53,028 bases of DNA from Phlegmacium glaucopus (GCA_015039465.1 MU130299.1:920855-973882); one strand, 5' to 3'; shown: positions 32,952 to 45,231, numbered from the stretch's first letter. The notes: generated by a model from the letters alone, not told the origin. Translations and numbers: made by a program.

Positions 32952-33652
32952 AGGCTCCTAAAAGCAGCCGCTCGTCTCGCGAGCTATTCTTACTCTAATA
33001 ATTGATGGCTGAACAAATAAACAAATCTAAGGTCTCGAGCTCGCGAGAGAGCGGCTGCCGGAAAAGTTGGTCGGTGATCTCGGAGACCACTGATTAACCC
33101 CAAGGTTGGGTTCGCTAAGCAGTCGTGTCACATTTCGTCACAAGCAATATTGATGTAGATGCTAGACACGAAAACTTGAATATGATACGAAAACTAAGTA
33201 CTTATGAGCCTTATGAGCACAATTCCAAATGAAACTGAAAAGTACACCTAAAACATGAAGGGAATGGACCATCCAAGAGGTCTGTGCCCTTGTATAGGCA
33301 AAGTTTGGTTCTTAAACAGAACACCTATGCACACATTAGTTTATATAACATGGAGGCTACTATGTGGACTACTTAATGCCAACTCGCTACTATGCTGACT
33401 TGTAGTTATATTCTTATCGTACTAGAATCAGCCGTATCAGACGGTATCACGGTCTTGTCACTCATTGCCAAATTTGGAACCCAACCTTAGGGTTAATCAG
33501 TGGTCTCCGAGATCACCGACCAACTTTTCCGGCAGCCGCTCTCTCGCGAGCTCGAGACCTTAGGTTTGTTTATTTGTTCAACCATCAATTATTAGATAAG
33601 CTCTCCCATAGTAAGAATAGCTCGCGAGACGAGCGGCTGCTTTTAGGAGCCT
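32952..33652. mobile_element. Non-autonomous TIR DNA transposon, copy 2 (related to copy 1)
   Basis: A 701-bp unit with the same outer 12 bases (AGGCTCCTAAAA) as copy 1, followed by GCAGCCGCTCGTCTCGCGAG. TIRs are about 165 bp, apart from a roughly 16-bp indel, and include CTCGAGCTCGCGAGAGAGCG and the inner block AACTTTTCCGGCAGCCGCTC. It is flanked by the direct repeat AAAAAAACCC (32942-32951 and 33654-33663; the eleventh base differs). The interior has no coding frame. The shared tips and duplication length indicate mobilisation by the same transposase as copy 1. Confidence 0.85.
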
Positions 33653-33663
33653 GAAAAAAACCC

Positions 33664-34040
33664 AAATTTTTTTAACTACCTCAGTCGGCGACGTTCCGGG
33701 ACCTATCCCGTATGCGGACTATCAAACCTACCTTCGGTGATGGGTGGGTCTGTATGTGCATCTGGCCCAAAAACTTAAAAGTGACCGTTTGTATGCGGTC
33801 CTAGTAGGAGTCCTAGTACCTAGCTCCGCCTGCGGCGGGCCATTTGTATGCGGACTTAAGACTACCTCCCAGAGGGCTTTCGGGTCCTCATGCTACCAGA
33901 CTCGGAGTTAGCCACATGAGTTGCTGCAACGTATATATATATCTGGTCTGTGATCGTAGGGTGACATTTATATGAACCGGCGTTACAAGGATGTCACATC
34001 GCTCAAGAATATCCTAGTCTTTATTTTGCATCAGTCGAAC
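33664..34040. other. Intergenic between TIR element and MON2
   Basis: No gene. The words TATGCGGAC/TATGCGGTC recur four times between 33709 and 33855, the same word that serves as target of TIR copy 1. The MON2 promoter must lie in the right-hand part. Confidence 0.4.
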
Positions 34041-37000
34041 ATGAGCTCTCTTGCATTTCTAGTGACAGAGTTACAGGTGAGTTATATATCCTTCAATTCG
34101 ATTGTTAAACTCATCGAGATAGTCTCTGGCGAGTGAAACGAGGAGGAAGCATCCAGATATACGCGAGGTGTTTGTCTATCCGTATTCCAAAATGCCGTGG
34201 CGAAGAGCTCATGATGAAGCCATTTCCAGGCAGCGGAGAAATCTTTGGCCATTTTACGCGCTTCCCCTGAGCAAGCGACTGCGAATCTAGCTTCAGGTTC
34301 GTGTAACTTGGTGCATGCTTTTCTGAAATTTGTTCGAATTTAATGTTTTAGATGGACCACAATCAGAGGACCTTCTCAAACCCGTTTTCATGGGTTGCGC
34401 AACCAAGAACGCTAAAGTGGTTGCTATTTCATTGGGTTCTCTACAACGACTCATCGCACTGAAAGCCGTACCACAATCCGCAGTCCCGCTAATCATCAAT
34501 ACCATGACGGACGCCATGTCTCAAGGAGTGGACATACAGCTTCGGATCCTTCAGACCTTGGTTTCACTTGTCCCCAATTTTCCTGATATTCACGGAAATC
34601 TCCTCGGAGACGTAAGCCCATTAAATTCGAACTTCACCCATAACTCATCTGCTCTACCATTCAGGCACTACTATTATGTTTCAAACTTCAAGAATCTCGG
34701 ATTGCCGTCGTCTCATCTACAGCTGCCGCTACTCTTCGACAACTTGTTATGTTCGTGGTGGACAAGGTGGTTTTAGAGGATCAAATCAACGAATCAAATG
34801 AAACTCCTTCACTGAAACTAACACAAGTTCAACTACCCGATGGTACCACCAAAAAACTTGGTCCTTCTGCCAGAGACACATTCTCCGTGTTCGAAGATCT
34901 CTGCCTCCTTGCGAATTCGGAAAAACCGCGATTTTTGAAATTAGATTTTTTGCACAAGACATTTGCTTTAGAATTGATCGAGAGCGTACTCACAAACTAT
35001 CATGAACTATTTTCCAAGGTTGGATTGTTTTCTTCAGTCTTCTCCCATTCCTGTATAATGATGTCATCTTTAGCATTCCGAACTCATTCTCCTTCTCCAA
35101 CAACATCTCTGTCCATTGCTCCTGAAATCTTTATCGGATAGACCTCAATTTCCACTATCATTGCGTTGCACACGTGTCGTGTTTCTGCTCATAAAGCAAT
35201 TTTCGCTCGAACTGAAAACCGAATCGGAGGTGTTCCTAATGATGTTAATAAGAATCATTAGTGAGGAAAATGCCCTGGACTCTGGAGATCATCAGCCACA
35301 CTACGCTCATTCGTCTAAGCCGCCTTGGCTGCGTGTCCTCGCGATGGAGATCATGCGAGGGTAGGTGCTGCTTCATGTAACGTTCCGGCAGCTTATTCAC
35401 AAACTTTCCCATTTAGTCTGTGCAGCGATGCTGAGCTTATCAGGAACATGTGGGATTTCTACGATGCACCACAATCCGGCTCCAAGGCTCTTACTTCATT
35501 GATTACAACACTTAAACGACTGGTTACTGAAAAGCCTGCTGTGCTCGGGGTGGGATCGCAGATGGGCGGTATTGGGGTGCAATCTGAAGTGTCACCTGCA
35601 TCTTCAGCTGCCGCGTACGGATTGGATATGGCAGGTCGGGTAGCGAGCGCAACGGTTTCTGGTGTCGTAGGTATGATTGGGTCGGGGGGTGGAGGATTGA
35701 GTCTACACGGGTCGGCTATGAAACTCCAATGGTCAGTCTCGCATTCGTCCATTCTTAGCCTGGAGTTTTGATATCTTTCGATGTTAGCATTGACCAACTT
35801 GACAAGGCAGACGCGCCGCCTATTCCCGAGTCTTACATTTATCTTCTAGCGGTTCAATGTATTGTGTCTCTATGTGAAGGTTTTGCGTCGTTTTCAGGAC
35901 CCATCTACACCAACATAGTCATGCAACGTCCCCGTGCACCAGGAGAAGCCGTTATCCGTGCACCGCCAGCTCTAGACCTGTCCACACTTCCGCAAAACGA
36001 TCCTCAAACAAAGCAGCTCTTCATCGTGCAGTCTATCATATCTCAAGCATGGCCTGCGCTTCTTGCCGCCCTCTCCTTCATAATCGCTACCAATCTGTCA
36101 GACGAGCTGTTCGTAGAGGCTCTAGCTAGTTACCAGGCGATGACCAATGTCTCTGGCATGCTTGGCCTCACAACGCCCCGTGATGCATTCTTCAATAGTC
36201 TTTCAAAATTCGCTGTCCCATCTCGAGTCGTGTCCAGCCTCGACTCGTACGTGGAAACTCCGCAAACGCCACGATCTGCCACTGCTGCGCTTTCGGAGGG
36301 TCTCGGGCTAGGTGGACCCGCCCAGCCGCCAGGGCTCTCAGAGAGGAATATGGCATGCTTGAAGGTTCTTGTGGGATGTGCCCTCTTTTTTGCAGGGAGT
36401 TTGGGTGACAGTTGGTATGCTGTCTTAGAAGCGCTGCAGGATGCCGACTTTGTATTAGTGATGATGAGTAGAATTGGTTCGGGTGGGGGACAAGGTAGTA
36501 AACGAACTCTGTTCAGCGGTGGGGGTGGTATTCCCGGAGGTGGAGGCGTACCACTCAATCGATCAGGTGCAAGTTCTGGTTCACAATCTCATTCTGGGAA
36601 CCCTCCGCCAAATATAGTCACGACGAAGCATCCACTGTTGACGGACCTGGACGTGGAGACTATGCAGATGGCCATTCAGCGACTGTTCGATTCGACGAAG
36701 AATTTGGAGGATACAGCTTTTAGGCATTTTGTCAACGCATTGTGTAAGCTTAGTGCGGAGATGGTGAATATGCAGTCGGATGGTGGGATGTCATTTTCGC
36801 CTGTGCGTGCTTCGGAGAGTGGAGACGATGTTGGTACCCCATTGAATATCTCTTCGGAGAATGTCGCTCAACGGAGACGCATTAGTGGTATTCATATCCC
36901 TAAGACAACGGTATGTGTCTGGCTCTTTTTCTACCTTCGATGTACTGGGTACTGAGAATTCAATTGAAGAGGTCGGGTGATTTCGGTATCACTAAACTGG

Positions 37001-40000
37001 GAGGCGTGGCTTTGCTCAACATCCATCGTCTCATATATCGATCGCCAGACGTTGCCTGGGATACGACAACGAGCCATCTGCTGATGATTATCCGTCTACC
37101 ATTCGCTCCTCAGTCCATCCGTATTCAAGCTGCTCGTGTGCTTGACGAGATTCTGCTCATCGTGCCTCGCAACCTGAGCAACACAGGCGAACTCCAGGCT
37201 CAAGCTCAACGTCGAGTTCTTGATGCACTTGCTCAACAGGTGGTTCCGGACCCGTTTGTACCCTCACATCAACAAACAAGCACGAGTGTTGAGCTGAGAA
37301 GGATGGGACTGGAGACGTTACATCAAATATTGCAGGCTTCGGGGCATACTTTCGTTGTTGGATGGGAAATCATATTCCAAATGCTTGAGAGTGTTTGTAG
37401 GCCAACTTCGACTCCCAATATCTCAGCGCCGGTCCGGCCGCCAAGGCCTTCCATAGATTCTGTAACAGTTTTCAGTGGTCCACCTTCTCCTGTCGCTAGA
37501 ACGAAAGCCCTACCTCTGGGTTTGGGCTTTCCCACAGAAAAGAGCTATAGTGGTTTGGTGAAAATTGCTTTCCAATCCTTGACTCTAGTCTGCGACTCAG
37601 TCTCGTCTCTCTCTCCCGAGCATCTCCGGCTATGCATCAGCACTCTAGGCCAATTTGGGCGACAGGCTGATACCAATATCGCATTGACAGCTGCTGCGAG
37701 TCTCCTCTGGAGTGTATCCGATGTGATCCAATCAAAACGGAAAAATGTCGATGATGAACCGAAGTACAGTGAATTATGGATGTTCCTTCTTCTCGAAGTG
37801 TTGGGTTTATGCACAGATTCACGAGCAGAGGTTCGGGATGGAGCCATTCAAACTTTATTTAGGACGATGCAGTTGTACGGCGCCACATTGAGTTCCGAAA
37901 CTTGGGATCAGTGTATCTGGAAGGTCACTTTTCCACTTCTGGAGTCTCTAACCCAGGAGATTCGACAGTTAACAGACCCAAACTATGACCACGATCCGGT
38001 TGTCGATCAAACCTGGGACGACTCGAAGATTTTGGCACTCAATTCGATCGGCTCGATCTTCACGGACTTTTTGGTTTCGAAAATCATGCTCTTGGATTCC
38101 TTCAGCAAGGTTTGGGACGTTTTTGTTGGTCACATCGAAGATTCCATATTGGTCGATCACAGGATCATTAGTAGTCCTGCTCTACGTTGTTTGGAAAAAG
38201 CTATTAAAGCTGCTGCTGCTGCCGAAGGTGCTCTTCGATTACGGGTGATCGGGGTATTGGAAAGGGTATGGCAGGCTATTGATCTGATTGGATTATCTGC
38301 GACCCGAAGATACAACTCTCAAGCTGATTTGGAAACCTCGCCGCACCAACCGCTGACACAGGAAAGTTTGGTAGCTTTTGTGGATGTTATACAGAATGTG
38401 AGGAAGACGGGTCGAAGTATGGACGGGAAGGAATGGGATTTGTCGAGATTGACAAGGCTTATGGTTATCTTGAAAGGTACATATTGCTTTTATAAGTCTT
38501 TCCTTCTCAGTTACTTAATCTCTTAGGTGTTCTCACATACCCACATTCACCTGATTACCGACCTGACATTGACGCCCTTCCCCCTGTTCAGGTCAGTCTT
38601 CCCCATTTAGTTAATTACTAGTTCTAATCTGAATTACAGGCCGTCGTACTGGACACAATAGTGGACATTGATCTTTCAATACCAGGTTCCCCTTCTCTCG
38701 TAATACGCGACCTTTCGGAATACACTACTCTCCCTTTCTTGGCTGCGTTTGATGTACAACCTAATCCAAGAAATCAAAGCCTCCAAACCCCGCAAAAACG
38801 GGTCACCTACATCGCATTGTCGAAAAAGACGATGCCAATGCTGGTTGACTTGTTTCTGAGGTTCAAGACCAATGTGGATATTTATGTTGATGGGACGATT
38901 GAATCTATTTTGTCGGTCAGTGTTTTTATTTTACTTTTACTTTTTGTTTTGCGTTGTTGAACTGAAGTTGATGATGTATCAGGCGTATTCGATAGCGGTA
39001 AAGCTGAAATATGATTGTCCCGCACCTTCGAAATTCGGGAAAGATCCACCACTCTGGAAAACGGCTACAAATTGCTTTTTAAGCATCGTTAGAGAGTCTA
39101 TTCATCGGCTTAATTCGTTTGGGCAAGGTTCGCTGCTATAATTTTTTTCAGATAGTGATTATTATCTCAACCTTTTTGCATGGCAGAAATTCCAGACGAA
39201 CGGATTGAAGGAATCTGGAGACAAATGTTGGACGTTTTTCGAGGTGGAATACTGGCTGATTGGTATGTCAAAATCTCCCCTGTTTGATTTTCTTCATTCA
39301 ATAGTCCTCGTCAAGTTCTGCAGCAGATACATTCCCTTTGGATGTCCAAGAATCTGAGGAGAACTTTGACCTCGCTCTTATCGCTTCTCTTGAGATTGAC
39401 GTGGTGCCCTATATTGGCGATCGTCGTGTACCAGATGTGCTTGTCTCGCAGCTCGGCAAAATCCTACATACTGGAAGTCAGGTGTGTAGCGTGGAAGGCG
39501 AATCTTGCTTCATTTCATTGTCTGGTGATTCGTCCTCTACTTCCTCAACGTCGTCATCTTTGCACATCAGCCATGCTGCGCAAATTATCCCTGTTGGAAT
39601 TGATGCAAGATATTCCGATTTGGGGACTACGGAATCTGGAAGACTTACACCAAGGGAGAGATTTTCGTATTGGTGTTTTGACCTCTTATTCTTGATATGC
39701 TCCGATATAACCAAAGGCTAGTTATTTCCTCTTCAAATTGTTTTTTTTTCTAACACTTCCTTGCATAGATCAAGAAAGTTACAGGAGGCGGTTAGCTGCT
39801 TTGAGTCTATCATCGTTATTGAATCGGTGTCGCACAACTTTAGTGGGATACGTCGCTGACGAATGTCTGAGAGGCAATTTACCATTCCCAAGGTTTGTTT
39901 TTTTTTGTCGGAGTTCCGTCTCACACAAGAGTTAACCCTATTTATTTTGGTAGAGCACGAGAAGAGGAGCTTATTTATGTGTTGCGCAAGCTGCTAGGCT

Positions 40001-40530
40001 TACGGTTATGGCCCGGATCATTATGGGCATCGTTATCAGATAACCCAACAGAACATTGCATCAGCCAACCTAGTAATTACCCTTTTCCAGCCCTTTAGTT
40101 GTATATTCCTGATCATTATCCCTTGCCAGACGTAGCCACCAAACTGGACAGACCTCCGACACCTAAAGAATTGGTCTCTGACTCAATAAAACGTTCCACG
40201 GCTGCTCATCTCTTTCACTTCTATCCTGTCCTATGCGAGATTGCATCAATATCGAGGCGTATCCCGACTGCCTGGGTACAGGCACCTGCAGCAGATTCCG
40301 ACAACGTGAATCGTGATAATGGTCATAGGAACGGTCGTGAAGACGGCAAAGCGAAAGGAAAGATTCTGAAGAAAGACAGGAAGGAAAAATCAACTGGGCC
40401 GTTGTTGCCTGATGCTGCCGCTACTGCTACTAATGGGGACGTCAACGGAGACGTTGTTGAATTGGATGCGAGGACGCTAGCGAGAGATTGTTTAAAGGAA
40501 CTGGGGAGGGAGATGAGGGTTTCAAGTTGA
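34041..40530 (+). CDS. MON2: MON2 homologue, endosome-Golgi trafficking scaffold
   Basis: Seventeen exons predicted: 34041-34076, 34123-34167, 34230-34296, 34352-34611, 34665-35018, 35074-35360, 35417-35731, 35788-36910, 36970-38476, 38527-38591, 38640-38915, 38983-39127, 39187-39262, 39316-39716, 39769-39892, 39954-40072 and 40130-40530. All are in phase, about 1866 residues. The N-terminus MSSLAFLVTELQSLASETRR, the DCB-like block with LKPVFMGCATKNAKVV and the C-terminal ERFSYWCFDLLFLICS block identify MON2, a large HEAT-like protein related to Sec7 Arf-GEFs but without a Sec7 domain. It acts at late Golgi/endosome with Dop1 and Neo1-type flippases (family knowledge). Intron 39717-39768 has a GC-type donor. 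Poly-Gly and Ser runs lie between modules. Confidence 0.95.
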
Positions 40531-41391
40531 CTCGGGACGATGGATTTACTTTCTCCACTTTGCCAGATGATGGCCTACTGTGATCATTACTGATAGTACT
40601 TTCTTATGTCTAGATAGTTGAGATTTAAAGGAAACTCAAAATGCAGCAGATGCACCTGCGCGGTACTAAAAGCTGATCGGCATAATGATGTCTGCACTCG
40701 CCCTATCCATCTTGTTCGCTTTTTGCCGCTTTTGGGCTTTTTTCCGGTCGGTTGCAACGTTGAGCAGAACAGAAAATTAGGTCCGGTTCAAGTTTATACA
40801 TAGGACTCGTTCCTCAAATCATGAAAAATATACATAGCAATCCGTGGACACAGCGCTCTGGCCAATTTTTCCGTCTGTTACGACGTCTTTTTATAAATAC
40901 ACAGATTCTCAACTCACATTAATGATTGCACAGTGCTCAAATTAGACTGCGCCTATATCTAACTATACTCAATCACACTTACAAAAAGAAAAATACAACG
41001 ATGAAGGGGGCATCGGTAGTTTCACAATTTACTTTTTTTCTCATGTGCAAGCGAATAACAGCGGGAAAAGCGCCCCGTGAAAATGCCAAGCCAGGTCCCT
41101 TTTCTCATAAGTTTCTAACGAGATGGAGATGTCCCTTGATCTAGTTCAGGTTTGTATTTAACCTGTCAACCTAGCTTTTTGTGGTACAGGACTTACGAAC
41201 TCTTACGAAAAAAAAATTCCGACTTGACCCGGTGTCAAAATGTATATAAAGTGCTCATTATAATAATTCGTCGTTCGACACTGTGAGTATCTTGTTTAAT
41301 TATCTTCCCAGATGTATTCTTATGTAGCTGACAGCACGTCTTGAAGCTTGAAGCTTTGAAGCTTGACTTGTCATTTCTTCCAACGCTCACA
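40531..41391. other. Intergenic between MON2 and the F-box-like gene
   Basis: No gene seen. It contains the MON2 3' region and, next to the following ATG, a GAAGCTTGAAGCTT-type repeat (41341-41366). Confidence 0.4.
41341..41366 (+). promoter_or_regulatory. GAAGCTT direct repeats just upstream of the F-box-like ATG
   Basis: TTGAAGCTTGAAGCTTTGAA followed by GCTTGA, three GAAGCTT copies ending 25 bp before the ATG at 41392. The same word in inverse form (CTTCAAGCTTCAAGC) precedes the 2OG oxygenase ATG at 45232. Position suggests 5' UTR or core promoter. No function is known to me. Confidence 0.35.
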
Positions 41392-42629
41392 ATGGCTCGG
41401 AACAATACTGGCTTACCTCTGGAAGTGATAGGACTAATCATTGACATAGTAGCCACCCACACCAACTCGGACAGCAGTCTTAAAGCTTGCGCTCTCGTCT
41501 GCCGTTCCATGCTCCCACTGTGCAGAGACTATATTTTTGCCACCGTGACTTTAAATGACCCTTATTCACGCCACCCTTCTCCCACCACCGATGATCTCAC
41601 CCTCCTTCTCTCGAATTCACCACATCTAGCGATGCACATTCGAGAACTGAAGTACTATGTCAAAGAGGCGAAGAACACAAAGTTTGTCGCAGGGACTATG
41701 TTCAAGAAATTGGTCAGGTTACGGACGCTGAGCATAAGCTATTTGGTAGCAGGTAGCACGCTCAATTGGCTGTCGGTACCCCAGCTCCTACCCCTCCTCC
41801 ATCTTCCGACACTCACCAGCATCAGCCTATCCGAAATCCGGAACTTTGCTTTGGCAAATTTGGCAGGATGTGTAAATCTAAAAAAATTGCGGATTGAGTC
41901 TGTAGGGTTTTCGACTGATGTTGGGGATGTTTTGGAGGTATTACCCACCACACCAATGCTTGGACATTTGGAGGGGAACGCCAAACCTGTCCAGCGACTG
42001 TGTCACGCCCGACGACCCGATGGAACCCCAATAATCAATATAAAGATAATCGTGGCAAAAGCCGCACGACTCGATTCGATGAAGGAGCTCTTCGGGATCT
42101 GCAGAAACCTCCGTGTGGCTCATTTATCAGGTATCTATTCCACATCCTATCTCGTCATCATCCACCTAATGTTGCTCTGGTAGCCAGAAGTCCCGATCCT
42201 TCTAGTTTGGACGGGTTATTCACCCTGCTAAGGCCTTCCTTGCCTACTTTGGTGAACATCCATATCGAAACCTGTATCCATATTATCGATAAAGCATGCG
42301 ACCACTTCTCTTGTTTGTGCCATGTCCCTAGTTTGTGCCGTGAGCTCCAGGCAATGGTTGGCCAAAACACGGTCAAAACAATCAAGCTAGTGATACGGGG
42401 GGTGCAGGTAGGCTATGATTGTAGGCAATGGGGTAAGCTGGATAAGATATTAATGGGGTCTCCTGAGGGCTGGCCAGCATTGAGAAAGGTTTCCCTTGAG
42501 GTCGACGTTAAGAAGTTTTGCGGTCCATATTTCGATGATGGGGAGACGACGATTAAGAAATTACTTCTGACTCAGCTCACCATGCTGGTGGAGAGCAAGA
42601 AGGTGAAATTCAGATGTCATGTGGATTGA
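41392..42629 (+). CDS. F-box-like hypothetical protein
   Basis: Two exons, 41392-42130 and 42184-42629, joined by a GTATCT...GGTAG intron in phase, 394 residues. The N-terminus GLPLEVIGLIIDIVATHTNS followed by LKACALVCRSMLPLCRDYIF has the F-box-like pattern common in agaric multigene families (LP-x-E-x-I/L, then L-x-x-CxLVCR). The remainder has leucine-rich segments (HLPTLTSISLSEIRNFALA, LAGCVNLKKLRIESV) like LRR domains of SCF substrate receptors. Substrates are unknown. The start is the first ATG in the frame, shortly after the GAAGCTT repeats. Confidence 0.75.
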
Positions 42630-43208
42630 CGGTGTAGCGTCAATGCAGTGTCAGGAACTGGGCAGGAGACCCAAGTGTGGGCAAGAGTTCTCAGTGAAGA
42701 TGAACGAGCAGGACTCAGGAGGCCAGAGTAGACGATGTATATAATACAAAGACGTATATGATAATAGTAAAAAAGAACAGAAATTATGTGGAACAGGTGG
42801 TTGGGCTATGAAAAAGGTGACAAAGATGAAAGATGATGCATTGATGAGTAATAAATATCATGAGCATTTCTGGGGAGGGCTTGCGGTGCGTAGTAGTAAA
42901 ACTTCAAATGTGAAAACAGTTCGCTATTGCGAGGTCTATAGTGTACGTAAATCGTCCTGTTCAAGTCGCCTTTGCCAGCAAGCGACGGAATTTTTTCATT
43001 CCACAGGATTTGGCTGACCTTAATCGTGAGATCTTGAGAGGTCGAAGTGGAGAACATTTTAGTATATGGCCGATTTTAAAAAATACAAACACGGTACAAC
43101 GGCATGCGTGTGTCTAGCGTAAGGAAGCATGTTTGGAAAAAAAAGATTGAATACATGTTGGCAAGACGAAGAACGCCAGTGCTATTATCAAAAGTCGCGA
43201 ATGATAAA
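42630..43208. other. Intergenic between the F-box-like gene and CYSTM copy 1
   Basis: No gene seen. The left edge of the MDP1-CYSTM duplication lies at about 43156, inside the presumed 3' region of the CYSTM gene. Confidence 0.4.
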
Positions 43209-44784
43209 TCAGAAGCAGCATAAACACGGCCAGCAGCAGATCCAACAACAAGCCGCAAGACTGTATTCGTTCCAACAACGAGGAACAAAAAACAATAATT
43301 CATCAGTAAAGAGCGATCTAGGGTCAGGAAACACAAACTCTCACCAGGCACAAGGCAAACATGAGCTTTCCTTTCTTCTTTCCTTGCTTGGTCGTGATTG
43401 AGGCTGAACATAAACCATCTGTGGCCCGTTTTGGTATTGATGCTGCGGATAAGCCTCAGGCATCTGATAGGATTGTGGTTCAGAGTATAGTGGTGGCTGG
43501 GTGTATTGTTGTTGTTGATCTAATTTAGGGGGCGATACGAGCGTGAGCGAGATTTTAGCAGTTGCGGAGTAGAAAGTGGGCAATAACAGTTAGGAAGAAG
43601 GGGTGAGACATGGATTTTGATCAACGAGTTGAGGGAGACTGGTTCTTACGTGGATTGTAATAAGCCTGCTCGGGCCTCTCGATGTAAGGATTTTTGGAAT
43701 ATTTGTCCATGGTCAAGGTGATGACGGCCGAAAGGAAGGACAAGGACCGAAATTCATTTGGTTCATTGAAGAACAATGGATGTTTTGAATTAGTTTCAGA
43801 ATTGTCGATTAGGAGAAAGCTGAATTCAGCTTTCGCTCACCTCTAGTTCTCACAATAAACGACGGCCAGTGGAGAGGTGCTATCAGGATTAATTATCCCC
43901 TGTTAACGTCAGTGTATAATCGGACCTTTGGAAGGTCTCTCCTTATGGTCAAGGGACGACGATGTTTTATAGCTGGGTTTTGGTGTCATTGCGCAAATGT
44001 TGGAGAAACTGACAAATGCTGTGCTCGTACGGCGCTTCCTAAACTCCAGAATAGGTTTTCCATTTATACAAAGAGAGGTATCAATTCTCTAGCTGACGAA
44101 GTCTCCATTTCCTTTGGCTTTCTTCAAATACTTGATGCGTCAAACCGTCTGGAACCTCTTGAAATGTGACCCCTAGAAATAGATCACAGAGTATGAGGAA
44201 TGGACGAAAAAAAGTAATTAGATAGTAACGGACACTCACCAAGGGTTTCGACTTCAGCATTCCTACGTTCGTCATCAAAAAATAGCTGAAATTTTTGAAT
44301 TTTCAGCATCTGGGGGCGTTCTCGGAAAGCCAATTACGCATCATACCATTTGAGAATAGGGAATTCCCGTGCGTGCGTGCAAAGCTTTGAAGTGTTTTAT
44401 CTTCGAGCCTTTAGTCAAGGAATTAAATGAAATCGAAGTGATCGAAGACTTGGAGCTAGATTCGCACCAGGGTAAATCTCGAGTTCATCAAAAAGGTCAA
44501 TAGCTGGCCTTGGTGGGGATTCCTCAACGCTAGTGGGAACAAGCAGCAGTCGAAGGCATTCACGGGCACTTTAAAAACTCGATAATCAATAGCGATATTG
44601 GAAAGGAACTGAGATGCTCGGGAACATACAGGTTTGGAGCATCAGTTCTTGAACATGCAGCAATTATGATATTCTGATCTTCAATGTCTTTAGAATTTGA
44701 ATCCACGACAGGGGAACGAGAACGCAAGCGCAGATTTTGTAAAATTGTCGAAACGTCTTCATAAAACGAGATTGTTTTTCCATA
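43156..44784. repeat. Segmental direct duplication, copy 1 (other copy 51401 to window edge)
   Basis: Nearly identical DNA recurs at an offset of about 8253 bp, covering all of CYSTM and the last five exons of MDP1 as far as visible. Differences are scattered substitutions plus a few 1-10 bp indels, mostly in introns or outside the genes. The duplication probably extends beyond position 53028. Confidence 0.95.
43209..43710 (-). CDS. CYSTM-type cysteine-rich membrane peptide, copy 1
   Basis: Exons 43710-43650, 43519-43345 and 43260-43209, in phase, 95 residues. The N-terminal part is polar and rich in Gln, Tyr and Pro (QQQQYTQPPLYSEPQ, then NGPQMVYVQPQ). The C-terminus is a compact Cys-rich hydrophobic module (SCLPCACLAACCWICCWPCL, then CCF), as in CYSTM proteins, which are tail-anchored stress-associated membrane peptides in plants and fungi (family knowledge). 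The last intron (43344-43261) is needed to reach the Cys module; unspliced, the frame stops early after PCAW. It lies downstream of MDP1 on the same strand. Confidence 0.8.
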
Positions 44785-45089
44785 TCTGTGATGCGGTAGG
44801 AGATCAATTAGTGACAAGGGCACGGCAAATTCGATCCGTACTTGTCTAAAACCTCATTTACATTTTCTTCGTGGCGGCGTAGGGGACCTAGATAGTGGAA
44901 TGACTTAGGCCATGCCAACAATGTGGTGGCTCGCACTTGCCTGTGATATGTGTATCAATCCACAAATCCCAAAGGGTATAACTAGTAGATAGAGTAGCAT
45001 GAAGGACGCATTCGAACTTTGCAGATATGAACTTACTCTAGATCAAATGCGACTAGTTGTGGATGAGAAGTCAAGTTCTGCACAACCAT
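44081..45089 (-). CDS. MDP1: Magnesium-dependent phosphatase-1 (HAD family), copy 1
   Basis: Eight exons on the minus strand: 45089-45037, 44981-44941, 44887-44842, 44785-44630, 44568-44468, 44408-44347, 44285-44240 and 44172-44081, all in phase, 198 residues. HAD motif I is QLVAFDLDYTLWDLW (nucleophile Asp and second Asp), followed by GPLRRHE, ENVNEVLDKYGKTISFYEDV, a Lys in HFKALHARTGIPYSQM and motif IV FFDDERRN. These match MDP-1, a small phosphatase proposed to act on protein-tyrosine or sugar-phosphate substrates such as glycated amines (family knowledge). Intron 44940-44888 starts GCAAGT (GC-AG). The 3' part is duplicated at 52.3 kb. Confidence 0.92.
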
Positions 45090-45200
45090 GCTGTGCACTG
45101 TCAAGGTCTTCTCTTAGCTGTATATGTGTCGAGTGACATGTATCGGTTGCGGAAGCGCGCCCTGACATGACTCAATCTGCTTCACAAAACTTGGACTAGC

Positions 45201-45224
45201 CTTCAAGCTTCAAGCTCCAAGCTT
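45201..45224 (+). promoter_or_regulatory. CTTCAAGC repeats just upstream of the 2OG oxygenase ATG
   Basis: CTTCAAGCTTCAAGCTCCAA followed by GCTT, ending 7 bp before the ATG at 45232. The same word family lies before the F-box-like gene (41341-41366) and at 21900-21930. Meaning unknown. Confidence 0.35.
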
Positions 45225-45231
45225 TACCCTC

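Noticed and set aside
10141..34040. CRISPR arrays, riboswitches, bacterial-type operons or origins
   Set aside because: The DNA is clearly fungal nuclear; no regularly spaced repeats or prokaryotic signals were seen.
43912..44169. Plus-strand frame CHCANVGETDKCCARTALP and onward, also present in the duplicate at 52198
   Set aside because: It is antisense to the MDP1 last exon and 3' flank; conservation between copies reflects the recent duplication.
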